Assembly (NCBI GenBank): GCA_026874595.1
Contig: CM049320.1
Location: forward strand, 44,404,714-44,468,713
Reading direction: 5' to 3'
Length of the DNA stretch: 64,000 bases
Source: Sipunculus nudus
Taxonomy: Eukaryota; Annelida; Sipuncula; Golfingiida; Sipunculidae
Part shown: one piece after another, positions 46,601-59,195 of the stretch
Numbering within the stretch: position 1 is the stretch's first letter
Layout: the number at the start of each line of letters is the position of its first letter
Notes under the pieces: generated by a model
The model's input: only the letters and a program-made list of their open reading frames with translations
The model's database searches: none
What the model was told of the DNA's origin: nothing
Program-made: the position numbers and the translations under genes

Positions 46601-48490
46601 AGTGAACTTGTGAGCTTATGCGATAATGTGGCATCGTCCGTCGTCTGTACGTTAATCGATGCTATCTCAAAATCGGCAGCAGCTGTCATCACAAAATGTT
46701 ATACAAAAAATTAGTAATCTAAAAAATCTATCAGATTTGGCTTTTTTGGCTATCTGCATTTACTTAGATTTTATATGGGAAAAAGCAACAAAAATAACTT
46801 TAAAAATCTTCTTCACCAAAACTGTCCGGCCGAATTGTTCAATATTTCACAGGAATAATCTCTTAGACAATCTCTCCCAGGTTTGTTAGAACTTCGAATG
46901 GTTACAGTTCAGTGAATTTTCGCCGAGTAACAGGAAATTTAGCAAAAAAATATAAAATTACAAGATCAGAAACGGCTGGAGCTATCTTCACCAAATTTTA
47001 TGCAAATGTTGGTCACATGACACATACAGTAGAGCGCCGTTTTTTCGACAAGCTTTTCTTTCGGAAAAACGAATTTTTGGAAAATTGGTCAGGGATCAAA
47101 CTGGCAAGTTCGTACAAATGTTAATGATTAACTTGACGCCATTTTACTCAGGGAACACCGTGTTTCTTTTCGACCTACGTAATTGACGACCAGGACATAT
47201 AAAAATATTGGATTTATGGCAGAGTTTGATTGTTAAAGATATGTCTGACCTTTTTTATGATATGTGCGTGCCCTTTTTTCAACAAATTCATCGGAGGAAA
47301 AAGTCGAATGACATCGCCATTGGTGAAGCTTGGTTAGTTTCGTTAACTGCCCACAGGGGGCACCAAAGCGGCACACGCACAACGGGTGAAAGGCAAGGGA
47401 ATAAACGTTTTTGACCGATCGTAGAGCCTACAAATATAAAGGATAATTTAACACCTTTGCCTGGCGACAGCATCGGCCCAGAATTAATAATTAAGGTAAC
47501 AACTGGGCTTAAACACCTGGTTGCAGGCAATTGGGAATCGTAATTACAATAAAAAAAAATCATTTGAGATATTTACATGCTTGAAAAATATTTCGTAAAT
47601 ATAAATAAATTTTCGGTTCCCGATTTTAAATTTCGGAAAAACGAATTTTTCGGAAATTCGGAAAAACGGCGCTCTACTGTATATGAACTTGAGGTATTGG
47701 TGGCGCCACCTGCATAAACTTTTTCTGTACGAGGGTCATCGGTCAGTAAGACATTAACCCATAATTTCTCAGGAATAGCAGGGGCTAGCATCCCCAAAAT
47801 GTATGCAAAAATCTGCTACATATCAATTGTTGTGGGATTGAGCGTTTTGTCGCGCCACCTGCATTAACTTGCATCGTCTCTGAAATCATTGAGCTAAATG
47901 GTTCAATGTTTCACAGAAATTATCCCAGAGATAAGCGCTCTCAAGTTTGTTCAAATGGTATGGGTTTGATGAATTTTGGTATAGTCACAGGAATTTGAAC
48001 TTTGTCATTTGGCTAATTAAGCATACTGACATAAGAATCTCAGAAAAGAATCGACAGGAGCTAACATCACCAAGTTTTGTGCAAATATTGGTCACATGAC
48101 TCGTATTTGCAATTGCAGTTTTTTATGCCGCCACCTACATCAACCTGTTTTTTACGGACAAAAACCTCATAATTTTAGCCTCTTTCAGCTTTAAAATGGT
48201 TTATGATGAAACTGTCCAGGTAAATCATTTAATTTTTCACAATAATTATCTTAAGAGTAGGATTCTTTCAATTGTATAAGAATAGATTTGGTTAATTTAT
48301 TTTTGGAAGAGTCACAGAAAGCTGCATGAATTTGGTCTTATTGCCATTAGAAATCTTATTTCAAACAGAGGACTGCAAAAGTCTTCTGCAAAACCGTTGT
48401 TTAATTATGTAACATTACACAAAAATGACTCCAAGGAGGCCTTTGTTAAAGTTTACTTAAATGATTGTCAGCAGAATTAATGGACCATTT
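46601..48490 (+). mobile_element. Family A element, copy 5, interrupted by a MITE
   Basis: Starts AGTGAACTTGTGAGCTTATG and has TACGTTAATCGATGCTATCTC and CACAGGAATAATCTC. It continues after the MITE with TGAACTTGAGGTATTGGTGG and GGTGGCGCCACC (47699-47710). Modules recur about every 300 bp until about 48490, where similarity fades. Confidence 0.55.
47027..47679. mobile_element. pogo/Tc1-like MITE (653 bp) with TA target duplication
   Basis: The 18-bp terminal inverted repeat CAGTAGAGCGCCGTTTTT is perfect at both ends. TA flanks both sides (47025-47026, 47680-47681), and the family A text resumes exactly after it. TTTCGGAAAAACGAATTTTT occurs near both ends as a direct subrepeat. No transposase frame is present. 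Confidence 0.85.
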
Positions 48491-49523
48491 ACAGTGAAAG
48501 GACTAGATCTTTTTTTTTTTTTTATTCTAAATATTTAGATAAAACAATTTTATTCTTAATATTTAGATAAAACAATCTTATGGATGTGTCAGTTTGAAAA
48601 AACATTATAGCCAAAGTCTTTCAGTATGAGGCCAAGATTGTGTCTATATCTATAAATAGCATGTCAGACTACCAACTACCTCCACTTTGACAGGGTATTT
48701 TTTCCATTTGTAGTTGAACCATACCCAAAAATACCTCTACGAAATATAAAATGAGAATCCGCTTAGATATATCGCCAGTCAGACAATGTTTAATAATAAA
48801 TCACAGAGTCAAACTGATATCAGACTCTTGCAAAGATTGCACCAACATTGTACACGATATACATAATAATAGTTATAGGCCTTGTTTGTTAAGAAGATAT
48901 GAGGGGTCCAGTCAATGATGTACAGACCTAAAATCGCTCAAAATCCCGGAAATCAGGATCCCCCGGAGTACCCTTCGGCAAAATCTTCACACAACAGAGA
49001 GGAACAAAAACATCCCCTCTAAAATTATGATAATTCTATTTGCTCATACACACACAGCTATATATAATTATATTTTGAGTATACGTAAATTAAAGTGTGT
49101 GTTGCACAATTTTAAACTGATTTCTGAATTTAAATTTTAGCCATCAAAAACTTAACCAATATTAATTTTGGTACTTTGTATTTAATATCTTTAGTCATAC
49201 TTAAAATCAAGTCTCACATACATTCAAATCGTTCACATACTGTAAAGAAATCAGCAGGAAGTTTGAAAGAAACATATTTTGTTCCCCTATATAAAGTGAG
49301 GGGGGAGGTATTTTGTCCTCATAAAAAGCTCCCCTTGAAACAATACCCCTTTCAATGTTGTTACATCAAAGTTAAAATTAGCAGGTTTGTAAGAAGTTGT
49401 CAGACAAAATTAAAGGCCTGGACAGTTTCTCAATATAATGCTATTTGGATAATGTGAATTATAATTTTAATTCTTTTTCCTATAGATAAATATCCTTGGG
49501 CATGAAGGGTTAGTATTTAAAGG
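48491..49523 (+). other. Unassigned AT-rich sequence
   Basis: Contains a T-run (48511-48523) and a locally duplicated TTTAGATAAAACAAT segment (48533-48575). The 93-codon open stretch at 49176-49457 has no recognisable motif. Confidence 0.35.
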
Positions 49524-50393
49524 TAGTGGTGGGAGTCGGTTCCTTTTTCATAATCGATCATCGGTTTGAGCAAACCAACTGATGATCGATTATTAATCGG
49601 ATCAGACAAATATATGCAATTTGATTATCAAAGAAAACTGCAATTATCTGTGAAACTGCACCTACGTTTCTCCGGCAGGTATTCTCCTCTCGCGCACGAG
49701 TGTAACGATCCTTCCACGTATAAACACTAATTTTAAGGATCAAATTTAACGATCGGCAACGAAAGAGCATCTAAGAATGTTAGGCCTATAAAGGAGCTGT
49801 TTTTCATGAAGGCAGATTTTACGGGACCAGGTGCGCTTGGGGCAGATCATACCAAAATAAATTGTAGACTAGTCCAAAAAAATTCTAGCTAAAATCCAAA
49901 CACTCGACCGGCCGGGTTAGCCCCAACAAAGACATTTTTAAGGACGACCTAAACAGATGCACCTGGCATCGGTTGAATAGATTATTTCTAAGAGAATCTC
50001 TTAAAATTGGCATAAACCTGGAGAATTTATGGAGTATTTGAACGCCTTCCCGCCAATATTTTGCAATGTACATTTCGTTAGAAAACTCTCCGCTAATTCT
50101 GCAGCTCCCTGCGAGTTCACAGATAATAAGTTTAATAAGTCCTACGTTCTCGCATCTACCGTGTCATACTCAGTTACATACGGAAGTTATTTGGGAACAC
50201 AGACTCATTATATGAAGCGCGGAATGTGGTAAAAAAAATGGAAGAATAAATTTTGCCTATAATATAAAGGCATTCTGGAAAGAAAACAATCATTATTATT
50301 ATGTAATCGATAGTTGCCTTTGGTAATTGAGCGCTTGAAAGTGGCAGCAAACCGACTGACTTTCGATAAAACTCGACGATCGGCCCACCACTA
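49524..50393. mobile_element. Second hAT-like non-autonomous element (870 bp)
   Basis: Ends TAGTGGTGGG and CCCACCACTA are perfect 10-bp inverted repeats of the hAT form. Flanking octamers TTTAAAGG (49516-49523) and TTAAAAGG (50394-50401) differ at one base. Near the left end lies a palindromic part (ATCGATCATCGGTTTG ... CTGATGATCGAT). No transposase was recognised. Confidence 0.7.
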
Positions 50394-51340
50394 TTAAAAG
50401 GTTACCTTTCTTTGTTCAAATACGGGGCATCATGAACGTGCCTCGTAAACGTATCAAGCGTATAGTAACTCCGGAATTCTGGTCCGTTTTGTGCATATAA
50501 GGAATGAAGCAAAAGCAATGCGATGCAGAGATGCATGGTGTGTGAGAAGAAATGCATTGTGAAACCTGAAAAGGTTACTATCATATAGCCTATACTTTTT
50601 GTCATTACTGACTGTTCTTTTTAAATGTATTTCTTCTTCAATTCCTTTTTTACTAATTTATCTCGTTTGTTTTAAAATGTTTTAAAAACTCGAGAACAGT
50701 TAACAGTTATCTCTTGGATCCTTCATTTTTGTCTGCCTTTGCACCCTGTCAGTGTACGACAGATTCATATATGCAACCCCCCCCCCCCCCCCCCCCAGCA
50801 TCCACTCATCACGGCGGTCATGTCACTACTTAATCAGCGAGCAGGGTTAGCGAAAAGAGTTATCACTTACATTACTATCCTTAGCACTCTAGACGTCAGC
50901 CCTCAACTGCTCTAATTAACGGCGCAACTCTTCAACATCACCCATTATTAATGTACAATGTAGCAAGGAATATGACTACCTTCAGCTTACCTAAGACACT
51001 GTGATACAAATCTATGTGCGAAAGTCAACTGTACCACATAAATATCCTAATATCAGTATTCAATTCCCAGCCTGCATGAAAGGCATACATGCACATATCA
51101 ACAGTATGTTATATCAACAAATGTATAAAAATTCAATATGCAAGAAAAACACATATCGATGTCCAGTATGCAAGATAAACAAATGTATCAAAGTCCACTT
51201 ATATTGCTTCAGTATCCTGTGGCATAAACAACTCAGCTGCGCAGTCTCAAAGGCAAACACAAAATGATACAGTATATATCGGTATCAATCAAGTCCACAG
51301 CTCAAACAGCTTGTCTCGCAAAAATAAAATCCACAGCTGC
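50394..51340 (+). other. Unassigned sequence with a poly-C tract
   Basis: A C-run of about 20 lies at 50777-50796. Open stretches here are short and have no known motif. Confidence 0.35.
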
Positions 51341-51435
51341 CCCAGCCGATCACACACTCCACAATGCGACGGACAATGGATGACGGACAACCCCACATTA
51401 TCACATAAGCTGACAAGTTCCACTAAGCCTGGCAA
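51341..51435 (-). mobile_element. Short family A 5'-end fragment, inverted
   Basis: On the - strand it reads GGAACTTGTCAGCTTATGTG, ATAATGTGGGGTTGTCCGTC, which matches the start of family A copies. Confidence 0.5.
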
Positions 51436-51540
51436 TGGTCTGTCGGTGTTAATCTTGTTCTCAGCATCATCAGCATGAGCTTCAGTTTCCTGGAATATCC
51501 AGCATCAGCACTGCACACGTTTAACTAACAGCATCACTAG

Positions 51541-51680
51541 TAGCATAGATTACAGTTCTAAGGAACATCCGGCACAACAGTACTGCACCAGCACCACTAA
51601 CAGCATCAACACCGTCAGTAGCTTCGATAACAGTTCTCAGGGACATCCAGCACAACAGAACTGCACCAACACCACTACAC
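51541..51680. repeat. Imperfect duplication of about 78 bp
   Basis: AGTTCTAAGGAACATCCGGC, ACAACAGTACTGCACCAGCA and CCACTAACAGCATC recurs as AGTTCTCAGGGACATCCAGC, ACAACAGAACTGCACCAACA. It explains the 84-codon - strand open stretch. Confidence 0.7.
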
Positions 51681-53835
51681 AAGGAGGCAGTGCTGCACCA
51701 GAACTCACAACTGTCCCTGGGGGCTGAGACAATAAGTGTAACTTCCTGGCTCAAGTCATGTGTACCAAAATCCAATCATGTACCAAAATGTCACGATAAA
51801 CCTAAACCTCCACTACTGACACCACTTGCGTGAGGTAAAGTTCAACACCGGTTTTCACTTATTTGGTATGGTTTATTAGTTCCTTGACATTTGTTCAGTT
51901 CCAGTAGGTTAAAGTGTTATCCATTATGTCTAATCCAAGTTAGCAGTGCCTGAAAACGTAGAAGCGACTTTCAAGTAAAGCCCAACTGTAACAAACAGAA
52001 TATTATGCGCAAAATAACAACAATTGGTAAATTTTGTTCACTGCATACTGACAAGTAAAGGATAAATGTATATTTTGTAATAAAGAATTCTGTTTAGCAC
52101 CACAACCTAGTATGTTATTTGTATTAACCATAAGCATTATGCACGTATACTAGTCAGGTACACCGAAATAAAGTCGAAACAATCTGGTTACTCATCAACC
52201 CCTATTTACGTTGTTCTGCTACTTTAAACATTACCATCAGTAACAGATCAAATTACTGTGAGTTTCACATAAATGTTACTCTTTAACTGTATTATCCCCT
52301 ACTCGTAAGTATTAAGTGAACTCTGTAGGCTCTAAGTCTAACTTAAACAGGATAATATTTAAATATATTACATGATACAGCAAAACGTATTCTCAATGTA
52401 ACCAATATTATGTAATATCAGACATAAAGAAAGTGACGATTTACGAGTACCTCTACGAATACTTCCCTATCTGAATCTACACAAGAACGATTTCTCGTAT
52501 TTCCAAACACCATCCCGATACTCGGTTTCATGCATTACCAAATATCCTTCATAATAGCTAACTTTAAAATATTCACCAAACAAATGAAAGTTAACCATAA
52601 AATTAGTCAAAATTAACGCCTAGCAGATCTGCACTGTAACCTAAAGTAAAAATATAACCGACAGACATAGAGACGAGAAAACAGGGGAACAAGTGTAAAC
52701 AGTAGGCCTAATTTGAATGAGCAATGTTCTGGGAGAGCAGAAACAATAACGCTTGTATGTATTGCAGCTAATTTTGAAAAATCACGGACGAAAGGACAGA
52801 CAGACAGAAAATATTTGTCTGAGAGCCTAACCGCTTTTTAAAAAATGCTTAAGATATACTTATTTGTTCAATATTTCGATTAGCTGTAATTTTGCATATG
52901 TGCAGATTTTCAATTCCATACCGTAATTTTATCTACACTTTTATAGATTTAATGTCTTTTATTGGTTTAGTATCATAGCTAATGTATATTAATAGATTAT
53001 GTGCATGTTTTATCTTGCCTAAGTAATATCTAAATATTTGTCTTAATTTTTATTTAATGAATATTTTTCTCATAGTCATTTTAATGCAAATGCTTGCTTG
53101 TAATAGCGTTTTAGAGCACAACACTGTGGATTTTACGCTTTACAAAATAAAATATTATTATCATTATTATTATTATTATTATTTCCTGGTTTTCTTTTAA
53201 GTGTATGCCTTTCAGAAGCATTGCTAAAACGATGTGGACCCCAGAATGACATGTCAGACCAAAGAAGTTGACAACAACAGACGACCAGACAGACACTGAC
53301 ACAAACTTGATGACAGGTGAAGAGACCTCTTTATGGGGGATGCATAGACCAACAAAATGGGCTATAGTTTGTGTAGATAGGATAATAATTGACGAAGTTA
53401 TGAGTAAAATAATATTTTAAGGCTTTTCGATAATCTTTGACCTATCTCAATTAAAAGAATCAAATATTGTGGAATAATGACAATGTTGCATATAAAAGAA
53501 AAGGACTGTATTTTCCTCTATGAGTGAATGCTGGTGTATTGTATATAAGGCCTAAAGATGTGTTTGGCGAAAACGTTACTACAATATGATAATCTGAAAG
53601 AAAATTTACAGGATCAGCTTATTTTCATCTTTGAATATTATACTTTAAAAGTACAAGCCTTAGGTACAGATATTTTAACTCAATCATCTGGGAGTAATAG
53701 GTGTAAGATGAACGGAAAAGACATATTCACACGAAAATAAATTCAATTAGGTCAAATATAAATATGTATAGACCTAAAGCAGAATTGTTTTGGGAAAATT
53801 AATTTAGTAAAACCTTTGACTGTCAAAGTGCATGA
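51681..53835 (+). other. Mostly unassigned sequence
   Basis: No supported gene. It includes GACAGACAGACAG text at about 52795 and, at 53260-53440, sequence resembling family H (61612-62640). The element around 53380 has AATTGACGAAGTTATGAG. Confidence 0.35.
53148..53181. repeat. ATT microsatellite
   Basis: TTATTATCATTATTATTATT-type triplet run. Confidence 0.9.
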
Positions 53836-53980
53836 AAATGTATATACAGTTCAACAAGTAAGGCTAGATTAAGAAGTTTACAATGGAAAATGATACAAAA
53901 TAATTATCCAGCTGTGATATTATTGCAAAAATGGGTAAACATGATAGTGAAAAATATGTCCACTACAAATTTAAAAATAA
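53836..53980 (+). pseudogene. L1/Tx1-like LINE relic, left part (ORF2 C-terminal region)
   Basis: One frame reads SKARLRSLQWKMIQNNYPAV then ILLQKWVNM, the pattern of the conserved region just before the Cys/His motif near the end of LINE ORF2 (R.R..Q.K..HN..P....L.KW). Upstream it is closed by a stop and cannot be followed. The remainder continues at 55632 after an inserted family B element. Confidence 0.5.
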
Positions 53981-55548
53981 CTAGACATTTCTTGGCACCG
54001 CAGGTGCCATAGTATCCCTAGACAATTAATCCCCTCCCCCCCCCCCCCCCCTTTAAGAATAGGCCCCCTATCTTCAGCAACAATTTATATCAGACCACAC
54101 TCATAGAAAAGGCCACTCTCATAGAAAAGGTCATGACCCCAATTTCGATACACATCATCCCCTAAACCATGTCTATGTATATGCATAATATGAAAGAAAT
54201 CTGTCCATTAGTTTTTTACTTATAATGCTCACAGTACTATCAAGTGGCAATGATGGGGTATTAAACGGCACAAAAACAAGTAAAAGAATAACAGGTGGCG
54301 CTATCAGTTTCCGGTACATGACAACACTATCCAAGATTTTCGGTCAAGTTGATTTTTGGAACAATCAATGCATCCCTTATTGAGATATTAATGATTTTGT
54401 GTGATTTTCACCATATATGGCAATATTCAAGGTCAAGGCCACTCTCATAGGAAAGGTCATGACCCCAATTTCAATACACATCATCCCATAACCAATGTCT
54501 ATGTATATGCATAATATGAAATAAATATGTCCATTAGTTTTTGACTTATAATGTTAACAGTACTGTTAAGTGGCAATGATGGGGTCTTAAACGGCACGAA
54601 AACGAGTGAAAGAATAACAGGTGGTGCCACCTGTTTCCGGTATATGACAATACTATCCAAGATCTGGATCAATTTGATTTTTTGGACCAATCCATGCATC
54701 CCTTTTTGAGATATTAATGATTTTGTCTAATTTTCACCATATATGGCAATATTCAAGGTCAAGGCCACTCTAATAGGAAAGGTCATGACCCCAATATATA
54801 TATACACATCATCCCATAACCCATGTCTATGTATATGCCTAATATGAAAGAAATCTGTCCATTAGTTTTTGACTTATAATGCTCACAGTACTGTTAAGTG
54901 GCAATGATAGGGGTAATTAAACGGCACGAAAACAAGTAAAAGAATAACAGGTGGCGCCATCTGTTTCCAGTACATGACATTACTACCCAAGATCTTCGGT
55001 CAAGTTGATTTTTGGACCAATCCATGCATCCTTTATTGAGAAATTAATGATTTTGTGTGCTTTTACCATATATGGCAATACTCAAGGTCAAGGCCACTCT
55101 CCTAGATTAGGTCATGAACCCAATTTAAATAAACATCATCCCATAACCCATATCTATGTATTTGCATAATATAAAAGAAATCTGTCCATTAGTTTTGACT
55201 TATAATGCTCACAGTACTGTCAAGGAGCAATTTTGGGGGTATTAAACGGCACGAAAACAAGCAAAGAATAATAGGTGGCGCCACCAGTTTCTGAAACATG
55301 ACAACCCTATCCATGATCTTCCATCAACTTGATTTTGGGATCAATCCATGCAAGATTTCTTGAGATATTTAAGAATTTGTGTGATTTTCCCCAAAATTGG
55401 ACATATTCAGGGTCAAGGACACTCTCCTAGTCAAGGTCATGACCTCATTTTAAATAGGCGTCGTCCTCTCACCCATATCTATACATATAGCAAGTTTGGT
55501 AAAGATCCGTGAAATATTTTTTGAGTTATCGCGCCAACAAGATTAAAT

Positions 55549-55593
<45 letters not shown>

Positions 55594-55631
55594 GGACCTG
55601 TATGAAAACATAGTATCCCCCGACTTTGTCT
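53981..55631 (-). mobile_element. Family B element, copy 4 (about 1.65 kb), X modules only
   Basis: On the - strand it starts GACAAAGTCGGGGGATACTA, has a GCC-triplet tract and four X modules spaced about 326 bp (GGTCATGACC at about 54129, 54457, 54781 and 55109 in + coordinates). It ends with a perfect hairpin GGCACC-TGC-GGTGCC (53994-54008), AAGAAATGT and CTAG (53981-53984), then TT. GGTGGCGCCACC is at 55274-55285. It lies inside a LINE relic. Confidence 0.7.
55549..55594. repeat. GGC-triplet expansion inside family B
   Basis: About 15 GCG/GGC triplets with one CAG interruption. The equivalent part of B copy 1 (13438-13457) is much shorter. The arginine-only open stretches on both strands come from this tract. 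Confidence 0.9.
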
Positions 55632-55908
55632 GGGGAAACAAATATACAATTGAGCACTTCTTTATTAAATGTAAGTCTGTAGAAAGACTTCGGAGTGATT
55701 CATACCAGAGTATTATAAACAAAATGAAAAACAATTTAAATTTTCCGTAGCAGATAAAGTATTGGGATGTGAGCCAGAATATAGTAATGGTTATGTTAAA
55801 AGGCTCTTTTTGATTGCCAAGCTATGTTTTAGCAAATTTAAATATGGAAACTTTCCTAATCTCTTAATATTATTTAAAAATGAATATGGTTTCAAATATA
55901 TATTATAG
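55632..55908 (+). pseudogene. L1/Tx1-like LINE relic, right part (end of ORF2)
   Basis: WGNKYTIEHFFIKCKSVERL is the C-terminal H...C type motif of LINE ORF2. After a frameshift or lost base near 55748 the frame continues VADKVLGCEPEYSNGYVKRL, FLIAKLCFSKFKYGNFPNLL and ends at TAG 55906-55908. The LI.K....K.KY...PN pattern is usual at LINE ORF2 ends. The element is interrupted and inactive. Confidence 0.6.
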
Positions 55909-56164
55909 TACAGTTTAAAGTGCCCTTCTTCGAGCAGGAAAGGGAAACGCAATGTTAAAGGTTTGTTGTATTGATGAATGTTTAATTAAAACAAGGCCTA
56001 CATGCCTAATGCGAGCCTGTGCAATGGGATATACATCAGGTATAATGCTTTCATGCTTGACCGTTACAAGTACATGTATATATACAATGCAAGCACTGAA
56101 CAATTTGAACCTGAGTGCATGCACCAATTACACAAACGTCATTGCTGAAATACTGGCATAGGTG
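55909..56164 (+). other. Unassigned sequence
   Basis: No recognisable repeat or gene. It may include the LINE 3' UTR; no poly-A tail is visible. Confidence 0.35.
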
Positions 56165-57030
56165 CATACAACACAAAAATGAATGTATGTCGCACCACCA
56201 GCCTTGTGTACGAGAAAGCCATTGAAAAATTATAGACATTAACAATTTCATGCCTTAAACCACTCTTCGTCTATGTGCACAGATCCATGAAACAACTAGT
56301 CCAAGATCAATGGTTATATACAATTTTAGGCCAATACTGCAAATCACTCCTGAGATAAGGGCATAATTTATTCACGAAAACAGATAGGTAAGTGGCGCCA
56401 CCTGTCTGTTTTACAAGAAAACTTCCCAAGATGGATGAATATTCCAAATTTCAGACCATTACCTTGACCCTACTGAGATATGAGCAATTTTCACCCAAAG
56501 CACATGTACGAATAGTCGCCATGGGAAAATGATTTAGATGGCACCACCAGTCTTGAGTACAAAAGGTAGGAGTCCAAGATCTATGAATATGCCGGTTTCA
56601 AGCCAATACTGCAAATCATTTCTGAGAAAAGAGCATTAATTTATTCTATGAAAACCAGAAGCCAGGTGGCGCCACCTATCTCATTTACGTGACAACTTTC
56701 CAAGATGGATGAACATGCCAAATTTCAGAACAATACTTTGACCCACTCCTCAGATATGGGCAATTTTCACCCAAAGTTCATTTACAGATGGACGCCACAG
56801 GAAAACTATTGCAGATGGCGCCACCAGTTTTGAACCCAACATGGAGGAGCCCAAGATCTATGGATATACACAATTTCAAGCCAATACTGCAAATCGTTCT
56901 TGAGAAAAAGGCATTTTATTATTAAAACAAAAACAAATGTAGGTGGCACCACCTGTATGGTTTATGAGAAAACTTTCAAAGATGGATGAACATGCCGAAT
57001 TTCAGAAATTTCAAATTTCAAGGTCCCATC
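56165..57030 (-). mobile_element. Family B fragment with Z modules, inverted
   Basis: Three Z modules of about 280 bp on the - strand (AGATCTTGGACTCC, CAAGACTGGTGGTGCCATC, TTTGGGTGAAAATTGC). The motif occurs as AGTGGCGCCACC (56391-56402) and as the full 14-bp palindrome AGGTGGCGCCACCT (56664-56677). The 3' end and CTAG are absent. Confidence 0.55.
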
Positions 57031-58095
57031 ATCTAGTGGCATTATGTAATTGATGCTGATAGCTGGTACCAGGGTAGATGTAACTGCTTCACACATCTAA
57101 CATATATGGTTAAATTACTCTATGCAATCTCGATAATTCAGCCAAAAATTATTCATTTGGAACCATTAAAGACAATTATTCTTGTAAAATATTAAACAAA
57201 TTGGCTCCAGTAGCGTCAGTCGAAAAACGTTTTGCAGGTTTATAACTCATATAGGAAAATACAGCAAAATGGCTAATTTCTACTTCCCGTAACTCAGCCA
57301 AAAATCACTGAACCCAAACCATTTAAAGAAACTTGAAATATCAATATCTGAGGATGATTAATGTGTGAGATTTCAGAATTTGGCACAGTAGTTTTTGAGA
57401 AGAAAATCTTTGTAGCCACTGAGCTAAAATGGGCTGTTATGGAATTTGACTAAATTAAGCTTCCCATAACTTGGCAAAAAGTCACTGAGCTGAGACTATT
57501 TTAACTCCAGGAAGCACTACCCTAGGATCATTTCTGTGCGATATTAAAACAATTTGGCCATATGGTTTTAAAGAAGAAGTTTTTTTCCAGTCCTCAGTAT
57601 TGTACGGGCACTGATGACCCCCCCCCCCCCCTTTCCCTTCAAAAAAGACCGAATACTTCAATTTCAGATATGATTCACGTGACCAACATTGGCATAAAAT
57701 TTGGTGATTATAGCTCCAGCCGTTTCTGAGCTTTATAGCATGCTTTTTTTGGACAGATGACTCTGTTTAACTTCCTGTAACTCGGCCAAATATCACCAAA
57801 CTTAAACCATTCGAATAAACTTGAGAGAGATTGTTCCTGGAATCCTTTCAGTGAAATATTGGACAATTTGGCTGAACAGTCTCGGAGAAGAAGATTTTTA
57901 AAGTTTTTTTTTAGCTTTTTCTCTATAAAATCCAAGAAAATGCAGTTAGCCAAAAAATAAGCAAAATCCGATTGAGTTTTTTAGATGACTAATTTTTTTG
58001 CATAAAATTTGGTGATGCTAACTCCTGCCGTTTTCGAGATGGTATGGTTAAACGTACAGACGACGGGCGACGCCACATCAGCTCATAGGTTCGCT
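57031..58095 (-). mobile_element. Family A element, inverted copy 6
   Basis: On the - strand it starts AGCGAACCTATGAGCTGATG, with GGCAGGAGTTAGCATCACC, GTCCAATATTTCACTGAAAG and GGTTCCAAATGAATAATTTT, and ends CACTAGATG. A poly-C tract lies at 57620-57631. It is nearly as long as copy 3. Confidence 0.65.
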
Positions 58096-59195
58096 AAAAA
58101 TCCTTGCACGTGTTATGCGGGTGTCAGTCAGGCACCATACGCATTCTTAATTAAACGAGATTTTGGTGGTACCAAGCGATCCATCAATACATTGATTAGA
58201 GATGTTAATAATTTATAATAACTTTTATTGGTATGAAACATGTTATCTTTAGGAGGTATTGTTATGCTTGATTAATGAAATACGTAATATACCAGGCTTG
58301 GAACAATGATAGAACCGAATAAATCTGTCTCTTCTCCAATTAATCTTTCCTTATCTTATTCCCCCTTGTCACAAAATTGCTTTTTGCATATTTAATAAGA
58401 TAATCTGCATACACTTTCAAAATTAAAAATTATGTTTAAAAGTTAATTTATATTAAATTGAAATTTTAGTATAATTAATCGTAGAAATATTCAGAATTAG
58501 CTAAGAACCCTCTTTTAGATTTTACCACCATAAAATTTGGATTTAGGCAATTTTTTTAAATAAGAAAATTGTATAAATCAGTGACTGTATAATATAAGGG
58601 AAATATCGCATCAGCTTTTGGCCAAAAATGAGGAGCTTATTTTCAGGGGAACAGGAGAATCCTGCTTTCTGGGTCTTGCTAGACATCGAAAAGTATTATA
58701 AAATTACCTAAAAAATTACAGAAAAGTACTGAAAGGTAGCTGAAGAGAAACCGAAATGTAAATTAACTGAAAATGCTGAAAAGACTATGACAGCACCTAA
58801 TCAATGAAAACACAAAAAAAATACCAAAAAGTTGTTTAAGACTGTCAATAAAAATAGCAAATTTCTTGAATTTTCTCATCCTTAAACCTTTTAAGTATAA
58901 TGAAAAGTAACTGAATAGTTAATAAAAAGCACCATAAAGTGACCAATTATAACAAAATAAGAACTAAAAAATACGAAAAAAATATTGAAAGTACCAAAAA
59001 GTCATCGAACAGTAATGAATAATTAGCAAACTGTTACTGAAAAGAATATAAAAGCACCCTTTAATTAATGAAAACACACAAAAAATTACCGAAATCTTGT
59101 TTTACACTGTCATGCAGTCATCCAGTTATTTATTATTTTACAATTTATCCCTCTTCAAAAAGGATGGAAAAAAATGTATTAGAAAATATTAAAAA
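58096..59195 (+). other. AT-rich sequence with a diverged local duplication
   Basis: A segment around 58780-58855 (GAAAAGACTATGACAGCACC, AATGAAAACACAAAAAAAAT) recurs around 59038-59115 (GAAAAGAATATAAAAGCACC, AATGAAAACACACAAAAAAT), and GAAAAGTA-like units lie between. No gene was seen. Confidence 0.45.

Noticed and set aside
55547-55750. Open frame starting with a poly-arginine tract
   Set aside because: The arginines come from the GGC-triplet expansion in family B. Only the downstream WGNKYTIEHFF part is meaningful, and it belongs to the LINE relic.
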